A stretch of 64,000 nt of DNA, taken from NCBI RefSeq assembly GCF_019492055.1, contig NZ_JAICBX010000009.1, positions 18,636 to 82,635 on the forward strand, read 5' to 3'. Each line of letters starts with the position of its first letter. Positions within the stretch are counted from its first letter, which is position 1. Positions 53,192-63,804 of the stretch are shown here, in pieces. The notes under the pieces were generated by a model that saw only the letters and a list, made by a program, of their open reading frames with translations, ran no database searches and was not told the DNA's origin. The DNA comes from Flavimaribacter sediminis (lineage in GTDB: Bacteria > Pseudomonadota > Alphaproteobacteria > Rhizobiales > Rhizobiaceae). A program made the translations under genes and the position numbers.

Positions 53192-55459
53192 ATGAGAGAC
53201 CCGTCGGCAGGTCCGCGCGTTCTATTGCGAAAACTCCGCGAGCTCATGGCCGAAGCGCTGGAGCCGCAGGAACGGCTTGACCGTATCGTGCGCCAGATCG
53301 CCCAGAACATGGTCGCCGAGGTCTGCTCCTTCTATGTGCTGCGGGCCGACGGCGTGCTCGAGCTCTACGCGACGGAAGGCCTCAATCCAGGCGCCGTTCA
53401 CCTGGCGCAGCTGAAGATGGGGCAGGGCCTCGTCGGCACGATCGCCGCCAGCGCGAGGCCGCTCAACCTGTCCGACGCCCAGTCGCATCCCGCCTTTACC
53501 TATCTGCCGGAGACGGGCGAAGAGATTTACCACTCCTTCCTCGGCGTCCCGATCCTGCGCGCCGGCCGCACGCTTGGCGTTCTCGTCATCCAGAACAAGG
53601 CGATGCGCAACTATCGCGACGACGAGCTGGAGGCGCTTGAAACCACAGCGATGGTGCTCGCCGAAATGATCGCCACCGGCGATCTGAAGAAGGTCACCCG
53701 ACCGGGGCTCGAACTGGATCTCAGCCGTCCGGTGACGATCGAGGGCGAGACCTACGGCGAAGGCATTGGTCTGGGCTATGCCGTGCTGCACGAGCCGCGC
53801 ATCGTCGTCACCGAACTTCTCAACGACGATATCGACTCCGAATTGAAGCGCATGGAAGAGGCGCTCGGTTCGCTCAGGCTGTCGATCGACGACATGCTGT
53901 CGCGCCGGGACGTCTCGATGGAAGGCGAACACCGCGCGGTGCTCGAGGCCTACCGGATGTTCGCATACGATCGCGGCTGGGTGCGCAAGCTGGACGAGGC
54001 GATCCGCAACGGCCTTACGGCGGAGGCGGCCGTCGAGAAGGTGCAGAGCGACACACGCGCGCGCATGATCCATATGACCGATCCCTATCTTCGGGAGCGG
54101 CTGCATGATTTCGACGATCTGGCGAACCGCATGCTGCGGCAACTGACGCGGTTCGACGACAAGGATCAAAGCGCCGATTTTCCGGATTCCGCGATTATTG
54201 TCGCCCGCGCCATGGGCGCCGCCGAACTGCTCGACTATCCGCGCCCGAAAATCAGAGGCCTCGTGCTGGAGGAGGGCGCGGTCACCAGCCATGTGGTGAT
54301 TGTCGCCCGCGCCATGGGCATTCCGGTGGTCGGTCAGGCCTCCGGCATCGTGTCGATGACGGAAAACGGCGACTCCATGATCGTCGACGGCGACGATGGC
54401 GCAGTGCATCTGCGGCCGATGGCCGACCTTGAAAGCGCCTACGCAGAGAAGGTGCGCTTCAGCGCCCGCAAGCAGGAACAGTATCGCGCGCTGCGCGAAG
54501 TCGCGCCCGTGACCCGTGACGGCGTCGAGGTGACCTTGCAGATGAATGCGGGCCTGCTTGTCGATCTGCCGCAATTGCGCGAATCCGGCGCCAGCGGCGT
54601 CGGCCTGTTCCGCACCGAACTGCAGTTCATGATCGCTTCGCGAATGCCCAAGTTCGAAGAGCAGTGCAACTTCTATCGCAGCGTGATCAAGCAGGCCGAG
54701 GGCAAGCCCGTGACCTTTCGCGCGCTCGACATCGGCGGCGACAAGGTGGTGCCGTTCTTCCGCGGCGCGCATGAGGAAAACCCGGCGCTCGGCTGGCGCG
54801 CGATGCGTCTGGCGCTCGACCGGCAGGGCATTCTGCGCGTGCAGCTGCGCTCGCTCCTGCGGGCGGCGGCCAACCAGGAACTGCGTTTGATGTTTCCGAT
54901 GGTGACGGAGATCGACGAGTTCAGGACCGCCCGGACGCTGGTCGCCCGCGAAGTCAACCACCTGTCGCGCTTCGGCCATGATCTTCCGCGAAAAGTCGAA
55001 CTCGGCGTGATGCTGGAAGTGCCGAGCCTGATGTGGCAGCTCGACGAGGTGATGACCGAGGCCGACTTTGTTTCGGTGGGATCCAACGATCTGTTCCAGT
55101 TCACCATGGCCTCGGATCGCGGCAACGCCAGGGTGAGCAACCGTTTCGACCCGCTCGGCCGCACCTTCCTGCGGGTCTTGCGGCAGATCGTTCTGGCCGC
55201 GGAACGCAACGCGACGCCGCTGACGCTGTGCGGCGAGATGGCCGGTCGGCCGCTGACCGCCATGGCGCTGATCGGAGTCGGCTTTCGCTCCATTTCGATG
55301 GCGCCGGCGGCGATCGGTCCGGTGAAATCGATGCTGCTTGCGCTCGACGCGGACCGTCTGTCGAAAGCGCTGCTGCCGGCCCTCGACAACGGCCTCACCG
55401 GCATGCCGGTGCGCAACCTGCTGCTTGAATTTGCGGAAGAAAACAACATACCGCTGTAA
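53192..55459 (+). CDS. ptsP: Phosphoenolpyruvate-protein phosphotransferase PtsP (EI-Ntr)
   Basis: This 755-residue protein has an N-terminal GAF domain (about residues 20-165) and the EI body. The phosphorylated histidine is His367 in [17 protein letters not shown]. The PEP-binding C-terminal part has [14 protein letters not shown] and [18 protein letters not shown]-Ntr starts the nitrogen PTS (to NPr and EIIA-Ntr), linking carbon/nitrogen status to potassium and stress regulation; the partners are not in this window. prfA follows after 23 bp. Confidence 0.96.
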   Translation: MRDPSAGPRVLLRKLRELMAEALEPQERLDRIVRQIAQNMVAEVCSFYVLRADGVLELYATEGLNPGAVHLAQLKMGQGLVGTIAASARPLNLSDAQSHPAFTYLPETGEEIYHSFLGVPILRAGRTLGVLVIQNKAMRNYRDDELEALETTAMVLAEMIATGDLKKVTRPGLELDLSRPVTIEGETYGEGIGLGYAVLHEPRIVVTELLNDDIDSELKRMEEALGSLRLSIDDMLSRRDVSMEGEHRAVLEAYRMFAYDRGWVRKLDEAIRNGLTAEAAVEKVQSDTRARMIHMTDPYLRERLHDFDDLANRMLRQLTRFDDKDQSADFPDSAIIVARAMGAAELLDYPRPKIRGLVLEEGAVTSHVVIVARAMGIPVVGQASGIVSMTENGDSMIVDGDDGAVHLRPMADLESAYAEKVRFSARKQEQYRALREVAPVTRDGVEVTLQMNAGLLVDLPQLRESGASGVGLFRTELQFMIASRMPKFEEQCNFYRSVIKQAEGKPVTFRALDIGGDKVVPFFRGAHEENPALGWRAMRLALDRQGILRVQLRSLLRAAANQELRLMFPMVTEIDEFRTARTLVAREVNHLSRFGHDLPRKVELGVMLEVPSLMWQLDEVMTEADFVSVGSNDLFQFTMASDRGNARVSNRFDPLGRTFLRVLRQIVLAAERNATPLTLCGEMAGRPLTAMALIGVGFRSISMAPAAIGPVKSMLLALDADRLSKALLPALDNGLTGMPVRNLLLEFAEENNIPL

Positions 55460-55482
55460 CCCACCTCTGTCCGGAAACACCC

Positions 55483-56559
55483 ATGGCAACCCTTCCACTG
55501 GAAAAGATGCGTCAACTCGAGACTCGCTTCGGCGAAATCGAGGCGCGTATGGCGCAAGGTCCCGAATCGGACGTCTATGTCAGGCTGGCGTCCGAATATT
55601 CGGAGCTGGAGCCGGTGGTCGCCGCCATCCGCAATCACGGCAAGACCGTTACGGAAATTGGCGATCTGAAGCAGATGCTGAAGGATCGCGACACCGAGCA
55701 GGACATGCGCGCGCTGGCCGAACTCGAACTGGCGGAGCTTGAGGAACGGCTGGCGGAGCTGGAAGCGCAAATGCAGGTGATGCTTCTGCCCAAGGACGCG
55801 GCGGACGAGAAAAGCGCGATCCTGGAAATCCGCGCCGGCACCGGCGGATCGGAGGCGGCGCTGTTCGCCGGCGACCTGTTCCGCATGTATGAGCGTTACG
55901 CCGGATCGCACGGATGGAAGGTGGAGGTCGTCAGCGCCAGCGAGGGCGAAGCGGGCGGCTACAAGGAAATCGTCGCGACCATCTCGGGTCGGGGCGTGTT
56001 CGCCCGCCTGAAATTCGAGTCCGGCGTGCATCGCGTGCAGCGCGTGCCGGAAACGGAATCCGGCGGCCGGATTCATACCTCCGCCGCAACCGTCGCGGTG
56101 CTGCCGGAGGCGGAGGAAATCGACGTGGAGATCCGCAACGAAGACATCCGCATCGACACGATGCGGGCCTCCGGCGCGGGCGGCCAGCACGTCAACACGA
56201 CCGACTCGGCTGTCCGGATCACGCACCTGCCAACCGGCGTCGTCGTGACCCAGTCGGAAAAGTCGCAGCACCAGAACCGCGCCCGCGCGATGCAATTGCT
56301 GCGGGCGCGCCTCTTCGACATGGAGCGGCAGAAGGCCGACAGCGAGCGGTCGGCCGAGCGCAAGAGCCAGGTCGGGTCGGGCGATCGGTCCGAGCGCATC
56401 CGCACCTACAATTTTCCGCAGGGGCGCGTCACCGATCATCGCATCAACCTGACGCTCTACAAGCTCGACCGGATGATGGAAGGGGAGATAGACGAGGTCG
56501 TCGACGCGCTGATCGCCGATTATCAGGCCGGTCAGCTCGCCGCCCTGTCCGAGACCTGA
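55483..56559 (+). CDS. prfA: Peptide chain release factor 1
   Basis: This 358-residue factor recognises UAA/UAG. The GGQ peptidyl-hydrolysis motif is at residues 233-235 in [18 protein letters not shown]. The RF1-type PET-like recognition region is the segment [20 protein letters not shown] (PETE). It is followed 5 bp later by prmC, whose product methylates the GGQ glutamine. Confidence 0.97.
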   Translation: MATLPLEKMRQLETRFGEIEARMAQGPESDVYVRLASEYSELEPVVAAIRNHGKTVTEIGDLKQMLKDRDTEQDMRALAELELAELEERLAELEAQMQVMLLPKDAADEKSAILEIRAGTGGSEAALFAGDLFRMYERYAGSHGWKVEVVSASEGEAGGYKEIVATISGRGVFARLKFESGVHRVQRVPETESGGRIHTSAATVAVLPEAEEIDVEIRNEDIRIDTMRASGAGGQHVNTTDSAVRITHLPTGVVVTQSEKSQHQNRARAMQLLRARLFDMERQKADSERSAERKSQVGSGDRSERIRTYNFPQGRVTDHRINLTLYKLDRMMEGEIDEVVDALIADYQAGQLAALSET

Positions 56560-56564
56560 TCTCT

Positions 56565-57455
56565 GTGATCAAAACCGCGCCAGAGTTCAGCGCCGCGACG
56601 ATCGCCGAGGCCGTCAAGGCCGCCGGCCGTCAATTCGCCGAGGCCGGTCTGGAGGCGCCGGAGCGCAGCGCGCAGATCCTGATCTGCGGTTTGCTGGACA
56701 TCGGCTTGACCGAACTGGTGCTTGACGCCGGCAATGCGCTGGATGTTGAAACGCAAAGCCGCGTCGCTTCCGCCGTCGCGCGCGCTGTGAACGGCGAACC
56801 GGTCCATCGCATTCTCGGCCGGCGCGAATTCTACGGTCTCGAACTGCAGCTGAACGAGGAGACGCTCGAACCGCGCCCGGACACGGAAATCCTGGTGGAC
56901 GCCGCCTTGCCGCACGTCACGGCGATTGCGGCGCGGCAGGGCGGTTGCGACATTCTCGATCTCGGCACGGGAACAGGCGCAATCGCCCTCGCCATCCTTT
57001 CACATGTGAAGCAGGCGCGCGCGCTTGGCGTGGACATCAGCGAGAAGGCGGTTCTTGCGGCGACGCAGAACGCCCGCCGCCATGGCCTGGGTGAGCGCTT
57101 CCGCGCGACGACCGGGGACTGGTTTGACAATATTTCCGATCGTTTTGATGTAATCGTCTCCAACCCGCCCTATATCCGCAGAAGCGATATTGACGGGTTG
57201 TCCGACGCGGTGCGTCGCCATGATCCGGTCCGGGCGCTGGATGGCGGGCAGGACGGCCTGGACGCCTACAGGATCATAGCCCGGGAAACAGACAAGCATC
57301 TCAGACAGGGCGGACGCATTGTCCTCGAAACCGGTTTCGACCAGCATGACGCGGTGATTGCGCTGTTTGACAAACACGGGCTGGAGTGCCTGGAGCGCCG
57401 CCGTGATCTCGGCGGCAGAGACAGGGTTCTGGCTTTCGCGCGCAAGGCGTTGTAG
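56565..57455 (+). CDS. prmC: Peptide chain release factor N5-glutamine methyltransferase
   Basis: This 296-residue enzyme methylates the Gln of the release-factor GGQ. SAM motif DLGTGTGAIALAI is near residue 131 and the substrate-glutamine motif NPPY at 200-203. RREFYGLEL and PRPDTEILVD before it are family features. The start is GTG at 56565; no ATG fits, and expression probably depends on coupling to prfA. Confidence 0.93.
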   Translation: MIKTAPEFSAATIAEAVKAAGRQFAEAGLEAPERSAQILICGLLDIGLTELVLDAGNALDVETQSRVASAVARAVNGEPVHRILGRREFYGLELQLNEETLEPRPDTEILVDAALPHVTAIAARQGGCDILDLGTGTGAIALAILSHVKQARALGVDISEKAVLAATQNARRHGLGERFRATTGDWFDNISDRFDVIVSNPPYIRRSDIDGLSDAVRRHDPVRALDGGQDGLDAYRIIARETDKHLRQGGRIVLETGFDQHDAVIALFDKHGLECLERRRDLGGRDRVLAFARKAL

Positions 57456-57777
57456 AAGCGTTGACGGCGCCGCAGCATTGCCGATGCGGTTGATTGGAAA
57501 TTTGACGGACATATTCAAAGAAAAGGCTTGGAATTACCGGCGAAGCACGTTAGTTTCCGGTCAACGTCACGCAAATGATCGTAAATGCATAACCGGATCC
57601 CAAGGCTCTCCGGGTTCGTGCAATGATCGGATGGCGTTGGAATCTGCCCTATCTGAGACAGTGAAGCGGGAAGAGCGCTGGCGCGCATTTCCATGCCGCA
57701 CGGGGGAGCCGGATGTTAGGTCCGGTGAAGGGCGCAGAAGATTACCCAGAAAAGGACATAAATCAGGTGAGTGACTT
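57456..57777. other. 322-bp intergenic region upstream of DUF4167 gene
   Basis: No gene is supported. It holds weak inverted repeats only, such as GCCGGAT...GTCCGGT around 57707-57724 and CCGG-rich stretches near 57593. The DUF4167 promoter should lie here, but I cannot pick a convincing -35/-10 pair. Confidence 0.45.
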
Positions 57778-58458
57778 ATGAGGTCTGGACAGCAGAACAA
57801 ACGCGGTCGCGGTCGCAACAACAACAACAATAACAATAGCGGACGCAAGAACGGCAATCCCCTGTCTCGGTCATATGACAGCAATGGTCCTGACGTTAAG
57901 ATTCGCGGCACGGCGCAGCACATAGCCGACAAATATGCGACTATGGCCCGTGACGCTCTCGCTTCCGGCGATACGGTCATGGGGGAAAATTATCTGCAGC
58001 ACGCAGAGCATTACAACCGCATCATCATTGCCGCGCAGGCGCAGATCCAGGAGCGCAGCATGCGCGAGGATCGCGACAATTCGGAGCGCGAGCAGCCGCC
58101 CGTCAACCAGGCGTCAGGCAATGACCAGCCATCCCCCGAGCCTCAGGAGGTGAACGGTTCCCATCCTCCCGTCATGGGATCCGGGCCGCAGCCGGTCATC
58201 GAAGGAACGCCCATGGAGATTTCCATGGAGGAGGAAAGCGCCCAGCAGCAGGTTCGCAAAACGCCCCTGCGTCGACGCGCCGCACGGCCCAAGCGGGCGC
58301 GCAACGGCAATGGCAACGGCGCGCATTCCGAGGACGAGGCAGCGTCTGCGGCGTCGAACGGAGCCGACAGCGGTGAAAGTTCTGAGCAGGAAAACGCCGC
58401 GCCGGCCAGCAAAAGCGGCGCCGGAGAGCAAGCCACGGCCGCGCCGACCGAAGCCTGA
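57778..58458 (+). CDS. DUF4167 domain protein, RNA-binding-like
   Basis: This 226-residue protein has a basic N-terminus with an asparagine run (RGRGRNNNNNNNSGRKNG) and a conserved DUF4167 helical domain at about residues 35-95 (VKIRGTAQHIADKYATMARDALASGD, then ENYLQHAEHYNRI, quoted in parts). A long disordered, basic/acidic tail follows. The family is widespread in alphaproteobacteria, and function is unknown; the arginine/asparagine-rich start suggests nucleic acid or ribosome contact. A clear terminator follows. Confidence 0.9.
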   Translation: MRSGQQNKRGRGRNNNNNNNSGRKNGNPLSRSYDSNGPDVKIRGTAQHIADKYATMARDALASGDTVMGENYLQHAEHYNRIIIAAQAQIQERSMREDRDNSEREQPPVNQASGNDQPSPEPQEVNGSHPPVMGSGPQPVIEGTPMEISMEEESAQQQVRKTPLRRRAARPKRARNGNGNGAHSEDEAASAASNGADSGESSEQENAAPASKSGAGEQATAAPTEA

Positions 58459-58487
58459 TCCTCGCATCCCATACGCATCATGACATG

Positions 58488-58514
58488 ACGCCCGGTTCCT
58501 GACCGGGCGTTTTT
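58488..58514 (+). terminator. Intrinsic terminator after the DUF4167 gene
   Basis: ACGCCCGGT (58488-58496) and ACCGGGCGT (58502-58510) form a 9-bp stem with a 5-nt loop, ending in TTTTT. Confidence 0.88.
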
Positions 58515-58655
58515 CATATGCGTCGCCGCAGCACTTGAAGGCGGCGGCCTGCAAACCCCATATGAGGCATGAAGGCGGCTCGCCGAATCCGGGAGCCGGT
58601 CCACATTTTTGTTCCGCGCCGTTCACGGGCGGAACATGAAACGGAGACATGACCT

Positions 58656-61256
58656 ATGAATATGGAAAAATACAGCGAACGCGTGCGCGGGTTCCTGCAG
58701 TCGGCGCAGACCTATGCGCTTGCAGAGGGGCATCAGCAATTCACGCCCGAGCATGTGCTGAAAGTCCTGCTTGACGATCCGGAAGGCATGGCCGCATCCC
58801 TGATCGACCGCGCCGGCGGACGGGCGAAGGACGCCAGGGTGGCCGTTGACGCGGCGCTTGCGAAACTGCCGAAGATTTCCGGCGGAAACGGACAGATCTA
58901 TCTTTCCCAGCCGCTCGCCAAGGTGTTTTCGACCGCCGAGGACATCGCCAACAAGGCCGGCGACAGCTTCGTCACCGTCGAGCGTCTGCTGCTCGCCCTG
59001 ATGATGGAAAAATCCGCCGCGACCTCGAAGCTGCTGGAAACGGCCGGCGTGACGCCGACTGCGCTCAACCAGGCGATCAATGAAATCCGCAAGGGCCGCA
59101 CGGCCGACTCCGCCAACGCGGAGCAGGGCTACGACGCCCTGAAGAAATACGCCCGCGATCTGACCGAGGAAGCCCGCGAGGGCAAGCTCGATCCGGTGAT
59201 CGGACGCGACGATGAAATTCGCCGCACGATCCAGGTCTTGTCGCGGCGCACCAAGAACAATCCGGTGCTCATCGGCGAACCCGGCGTCGGAAAGACGGCG
59301 ATCGCCGAGGGCCTGGCGCTGCGCATCATCAATGGCGACGTACCGGAATCCCTGAAAGACAAGCAGCTGCTTGCGCTCGACATGGGCGCCCTGATCGCCG
59401 GCGCGAAATATCGCGGCGAATTCGAGGAGCGCCTGAAGGCGGTGCTTTCGGAGGTCCAGTCGGCCGCCGGAAACATCATCCTGTTCATCGACGAAATGCA
59501 CACACTCGTCGGAGCCGGCAAGGCGGACGGCGCAATGGACGCCTCCAACCTCTTAAAGCCGGCGCTGGCGCGCGGCGAACTGCACTGCGTGGGCGCAACG
59601 ACGCTCGACGAATACCGCAAGCACGTCGAAAAGGACGCTGCTCTCGCGCGCCGGTTTCAGCCCGTCTTCATCGACGAGCCGACGGTGGAGGACACGATCT
59701 CCATCCTGCGCGGCATCAAGGAGAAGTACGAGCAGCACCACAAGGTCCGGATCTCCGATTCGGCGCTGGTTTCCGCATCGACGCTGTCGAACCGCTACAT
59801 CACGGACCGTTTCCTGCCCGACAAGGCGATCGACCTTGTGGACGAAGCGGCTTCGCGTCTGCGCATGCAGGTGGATTCCAAACCGGAAGAACTTGACGAA
59901 CTCGACCGGCGCATCATCCAGCTGAAAATCGAGCGCGAGGCCCTGCTGAAGGAAACCGACAGGGCTTCCAAGGACCGGCTCAAGAAACTCGAAGAGGATC
60001 TCGCCTCTCTTGAGGAAGAGGCCGATGCGCTGACGGCGGCCTGGCAGGCTGAGAAGCAGAAGCTGGGTCTGGCGGCCGAGCTGAAGAAGCAGCTCGACGA
60101 CGCCCGCAACGAGTTGGCGATCGCCCAGCGCAAGGGCGAGTTCCAGCGCGCCGGCGAACTGGCCTATGGCGAGATCCCGGATCTGGAAGCCAAGCTCGCC
60201 GAAGCGGAAGAGACCGGCAATGAAGGTTCGGCGATGGTCGAGGAGACCGTCACGCCCGACCACATCGCCCATGTGGTTTCACGGTGGACCGGCATTCCGG
60301 TCGACAAGATGCTCGAGGGCGAGCGCGAAAAACTGCTGCGCATGGAAGACGTGCTGGCGAAATCGGTCGTCGGTCAGGGCGAGGCGGTGCAGGCCGTTTC
60401 CAAGGCCGTGCGCCGTGCGCGCGCCGGTCTGCAGGACCCGAACCGGCCGATCGGCTCGTTCATTTTCCTTGGCCCCACGGGCGTCGGCAAGACGGAACTG
60501 ACCAAGGCGCTCGCCCGGTTCCTCTTCGACGACGAATCCGCGATGGTGCGTCTCGACATGTCGGAGTTCATGGAGAAACACTCCGTGTCGCGGCTGATCG
60601 GCGCCCCGCCCGGATATGTCGGCTACGACGAAGGCGGCATGCTGACGGAAGCAGTCCGGCGCAGACCCTACCAGGTGATCCTGTTCGACGAGATCGAAAA
60701 GGCCCATCCGGATGTCTTCAACGTGCTGCTGCAGGTGCTTGACGACGGACGTCTTACCGACGGCCAGGGCCGCACCGTCGATTTCCGCAACACGCTGGTC
60801 ATCATGACGTCCAATCTGGGCGCGGAATACCTGACCGGCCTCGGAGAGAACGACGATGTCGACAAGGTTCGCGATCAGGTCATGGATGTCGTTCGGGCGT
60901 CCTTCCGGCCGGAATTCCTGAACCGCGTGGACGAGATCATCCTGTTCCATCGCCTGCATCGCGACCAGATGGGAGCAATCGTCGATATCCAGATGGCGCG
61001 GGTGCAGACCCTGCTCAGCGATCGCAAGATCGTTATCGATCTGGGCGAGGACGCGCGTAACTGGCTGGCTGACAAGGGATATGATCCGGCTTACGGCGCG
61101 CGGCCCTTGAAGCGGGTGATCCAGAAATACCTGCAGGATCCGCTGGCGGAAAAAATCCTCGGCGGCGAGATCACCGACGGCCAGACCATTCAGGTTTCGG
61201 CCGGTTCGGACAGGCTGCTGTTTTCGACGACCGACAGCCAGGTCGAAGCCGCCTGA
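58656..61256 (+). CDS. clpB: ATP-dependent chaperone ClpB
   Basis: This 866-residue disaggregase has two AAA+ domains: Walker A GEPGVGKT at about residues 207-214 and GPTGVGKT near 606-613. It also has the N-terminal Clp repeat domain and a coiled-coil middle domain (about 400-530, rich in Leu, Glu, Lys). It works with DnaK on aggregated proteins and is normally heat-induced; I found no convincing sigma-32 site in the 140-bp gap after the upstream terminator. Confidence 0.97.
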   Translation: MNMEKYSERVRGFLQSAQTYALAEGHQQFTPEHVLKVLLDDPEGMAASLIDRAGGRAKDARVAVDAALAKLPKISGGNGQIYLSQPLAKVFSTAEDIANKAGDSFVTVERLLLALMMEKSAATSKLLETAGVTPTALNQAINEIRKGRTADSANAEQGYDALKKYARDLTEEAREGKLDPVIGRDDEIRRTIQVLSRRTKNNPVLIGEPGVGKTAIAEGLALRIINGDVPESLKDKQLLALDMGALIAGAKYRGEFEERLKAVLSEVQSAAGNIILFIDEMHTLVGAGKADGAMDASNLLKPALARGELHCVGATTLDEYRKHVEKDAALARRFQPVFIDEPTVEDTISILRGIKEKYEQHHKVRISDSALVSASTLSNRYITDRFLPDKAIDLVDEAASRLRMQVDSKPEELDELDRRIIQLKIEREALLKETDRASKDRLKKLEEDLASLEEEADALTAAWQAEKQKLGLAAELKKQLDDARNELAIAQRKGEFQRAGELAYGEIPDLEAKLAEAEETGNEGSAMVEETVTPDHIAHVVSRWTGIPVDKMLEGEREKLLRMEDVLAKSVVGQGEAVQAVSKAVRRARAGLQDPNRPIGSFIFLGPTGVGKTELTKALARFLFDDESAMVRLDMSEFMEKHSVSRLIGAPPGYVGYDEGGMLTEAVRRRPYQVILFDEIEKAHPDVFNVLLQVLDDGRLTDGQGRTVDFRNTLVIMTSNLGAEYLTGLGENDDVDKVRDQVMDVVRASFRPEFLNRVDEIILFHRLHRDQMGAIVDIQMARVQTLLSDRKIVIDLGEDARNWLADKGYDPAYGARPLKRVIQKYLQDPLAEKILGGEITDGQTIQVSAGSDRLLFSTTDSQVEAA

Positions 61257-61283
61257 CGATCCGCAGATATGCACGAGAGCAAG

Positions 61284-61309
61284 ATGGCCCGGTTTGTCCG
61301 GGCCATTTT
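61284..61309 (+). terminator. Intrinsic terminator after clpB
   Basis: ATGGCCCGG (61284-61292) and CCGGGCCAT (61298-61306) pair around TTTGT, followed by TTT. It lies between convergent clpB and the M23 gene. Confidence 0.82.
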
Positions 61310-61337
61310 CGTTTGTGACTGATGTGGAAAATCTACG

Positions 61338-63293
61338 TCAGAACGCGGACGCCAGCCGGGCCGTTCCGCTTTCCGGATTGACCAGCTTGTCGATACGCTC
61401 GCGCTCGCGCTGGAACTCCGCCAGCGCCTCGCCGGCCAAGGCCTTGCCCTCGGGCAGACGCACGCGCATCGGGTCGACCTTGCGGCCATTGACGATCAGT
61501 TCGTAGTGGAGATGCGGACCGGTGGACAGGCCCGTCGAGCCGACATAGCCGATCACCTGACCCTGCCGCACCCTTGCTCCCGGCACGATGCCCTTGGCGA
61601 TCGAGGTCTGGTGCGAATAGGAGCTTTCGTAGCCGTTGGGGTGGCGGATGATGGTCTGCTTGCCATAGCCGCCCTTGTTCCAGCCGGCCTTTTCAACCAC
61701 GCCGTTGCCGGCCGCGATGATCGGCGTGCCGCGCGGCGCGGCCCAGTCCACGCCGGTGTGCATGCGGCGGTATTTGAGGATCGGATGGCGGCGCATGCCG
61801 AAGCCCGACCTGAAGCGGCCGTTGGGCACCGGGTTCCGGATCAGGAACTGGCGTGCGCTGCGACCTTCCGAATCATAATAGTCGATCGCGCCGGTTTCAG
61901 GATTGTGGAAACGGTAGAGCTGGACATCGTTGTTGCCGAAGGTCGCCTTGACGAACAGCAATTGCGAATCGATGTCGGCCGCCTCCGTCTGCTCGTTGAC
62001 CGAAAACAGCGCTTCCATCGTGTCGGTGGGCTTCAGCTTCGCCTGGAAATCGACGCTGCTTGCGAGCATTCTCACCAGCTTGTCGGTCATGTCCAGATCC
62101 ATGCCGTAGGACAGGGCTGCGCGGAAGATACCGTCATAGATGCGGGGCAGATCGCGCCCGGACGAAACGGCGACCGGCTGGTTGTCAAAGGCGGTTTCCA
62201 CAGCGGCCGATTTCGGCGGCTCTTCGGCGGATGCGAGGATTTCGCTGTCATTGATCGCAACGGATCCGCGGTGCCTGCTGCCGGAATAGACGGACGCGCG
62301 AATTATGCGCTTGTTCTCGCCGCGCTGTTCGAGGCCGAGGCGAACCACATCGCCTTCGGAAAGATCTTCGGAGCCGGTTTCGCCGGCCAGGAAATCGGAA
62401 AAATATTGCGCCTGGCTCTTGTCGTAGCCTGCGTCCACGAGCGCGTCCACAATCTTGACGGTGGAGCGGATCGGGATGATGTCGTCGATATACTCGATGG
62501 CGTTGGCGTTTGACGTCTGGACAGGGCTGACGGAAACATTTTCCGCGACGACCTTTGCATTGATATTCGTTGCTACGGCAAACGGACTGTCCGCGCCATT
62601 GAAGGTCTGCGGGTTGACATAGTGCATGGCCGCAACCTGCAGCTTGCCATTGTCGAGCGCCATTTCGCTTTTGCGCGCTATTTCCTCGGCTTCGTCGACG
62701 GTCAGATTTGCAGCGTAGACATAGGGAACTGCGGTCAGCGGAAACTCGGTGATCTTCAGGCTTATTTCCGAATCGACGTCAGCGCCGTAGATGACGCCGG
62801 TCGGCGTCGCCGGCGCTTCTTCCTCTTGCTCTCCGGAGGAGAATATCTTCAGCGGATCGAATTTCGGATAGTCGATCTTTACGCCATGATTGGCGGCAAG
62901 AGCCATCTTTACATGCGCGAATGGTTTGCTTCGGATGACGCTGCGGTCGCCTTCGTCGATCATGGTCGAGACCTCGATGATCGATCGATCGGTCGGTTTC
63001 GCGGCGATTGCGGTGCCGACAAGCCGGCTGCCTTTTTCGGCGCCCAGCGAGTTTGCGCGGTCGCTTTCCGTTTCAGTGGAAGCATAGGCTTCGCCAGGAA
63101 TAGCCAACTGTTCGCGTCCGTCGAGGGCTGCGAACAGCGCAATGCCCATCAGCGCGCTGGAGGTGATGCCTGTCAGAAAGGTGCCGGACAGCCAGCGAAT
63201 GGAGACTTCACGACGATCGGGGGCTTTGCGGCCGTCCGCGAGAAGCGGCTCGTCCTCCCCCAATTGTTTCGCTACATCGCTCTCTTTCGCCAT
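61338..63293 (-). CDS. M23 family metallopeptidase (murein endopeptidase)
   Basis: This 651-residue protein has an N-terminal cytoplasmic part, one membrane anchor (about residues 38-58), a long periplasmic region and a C-terminal LytM domain. Zinc ligands are visible as His and Asp in RMHTGVDWAAP and His in TGPHLHYEL. Both zinc histidines and the catalytic-site His of HLH are present, so the enzyme should be active. It cleaves peptidoglycan cross-links. It is convergent with clpB. Confidence 0.92.
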   Translation of the reverse strand: MAKESDVAKQLGEDEPLLADGRKAPDRREVSIRWLSGTFLTGITSSALMGIALFAALDGREQLAIPGEAYASTETESDRANSLGAEKGSRLVGTAIAAKPTDRSIIEVSTMIDEGDRSVIRSKPFAHVKMALAANHGVKIDYPKFDPLKIFSSGEQEEEAPATPTGVIYGADVDSEISLKITEFPLTAVPYVYAANLTVDEAEEIARKSEMALDNGKLQVAAMHYVNPQTFNGADSPFAVATNINAKVVAENVSVSPVQTSNANAIEYIDDIIPIRSTVKIVDALVDAGYDKSQAQYFSDFLAGETGSEDLSEGDVVRLGLEQRGENKRIIRASVYSGSRHRGSVAINDSEILASAEEPPKSAAVETAFDNQPVAVSSGRDLPRIYDGIFRAALSYGMDLDMTDKLVRMLASSVDFQAKLKPTDTMEALFSVNEQTEAADIDSQLLFVKATFGNNDVQLYRFHNPETGAIDYYDSEGRSARQFLIRNPVPNGRFRSGFGMRRHPILKYRRMHTGVDWAAPRGTPIIAAGNGVVEKAGWNKGGYGKQTIIRHPNGYESSYSHQTSIAKGIVPGARVRQGQVIGYVGSTGLSTGPHLHYELIVNGRKVDPMRVRLPEGKALAGEALAEFQRERERIDKLVNPESGTARLASAF

Positions 63294-63768
63294 CGTTGGT
63301 CGTCTGTCCCCAATTCCTTTTTCGATTGCGACGCCGGCTCACGAAATATCAAACATTTCATGTGCCTCGTCGATCGCGGCGAGTCAATCTCCGGCCGAAT
63401 CATTCACCCGAAATAAAGAGAAACGTCCCGAATGCCTACCCGATTCCATACAGAGACTACGATTCGCTTCGGGAGCGATCTGCAGGCTGTTGTTTTAATG
63501 AGGCAGCAATAGGGCGTCGGAACCTTTGTCCAGAGAATGTTTTATTCGGTCCCAGACGGGGGTGCGGCGAAAACCTGAAAAAAATTTGGATTACGGCTAA
63601 AAAAATAGTGGCGGCGCCCCCATATAGGGAAGGCCGACGCATACTCTTGTCGCCGGACAGCACTCTATCAACAAGCATGAAAAGCCCGGTTTCCGGGGCT
63701 TTCAACACGATCTTCCAGGCAGACGTTCGCGTCTGTCAGAAAACTTTCACAGAGTTGGAAAATAGGTG
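63294..63768. other. AT-richer non-coding region before the rRNA promoter
   Basis: No gene is supported in about 475 bp. It contains A-rich tracts (GAAAAAAATTTGG, CTAAAAAAATAG near 63577-63608) that could act as rRNA promoter upstream sequences, and the hairpin at 63681. The M23 gene promoter must lie near its left end. Confidence 0.5.
63681..63702. terminator. Hairpin upstream of the rRNA promoter
   Basis: AAAGCCCGG (63681-63689) and CCGGGGCTTT (63693-63702) pair around TTT with one bulged G. On the minus strand it is followed by TTTT. With no gene ending here on either strand, it might close a short untranslated transcript or insulate the rRNA promoter. Confidence 0.45.
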
Positions 63769-63798
63769 TTGACTTGGCGAAACTGTGTTGGGTATATA
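63769..63798 (+). promoter_or_regulatory. rRNA operon promoter
   Basis: TTGACT (63769-63774) and TATATA (63793-63798) are 18 bp apart. The downstream sequence is a ribosomal leader, so this is the rrn promoter. Confidence 0.72.
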
Positions 63799-63804
63799 GC
63801 GCCA

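Noticed and set aside
53222..55498. Minus-strand frame of about 758 codons opposite ptsP
   Set aside because: It is a codon-bias shadow of ptsP, with no domain and histidine/arginine-rich composition typical of antisense GC-rich frames.
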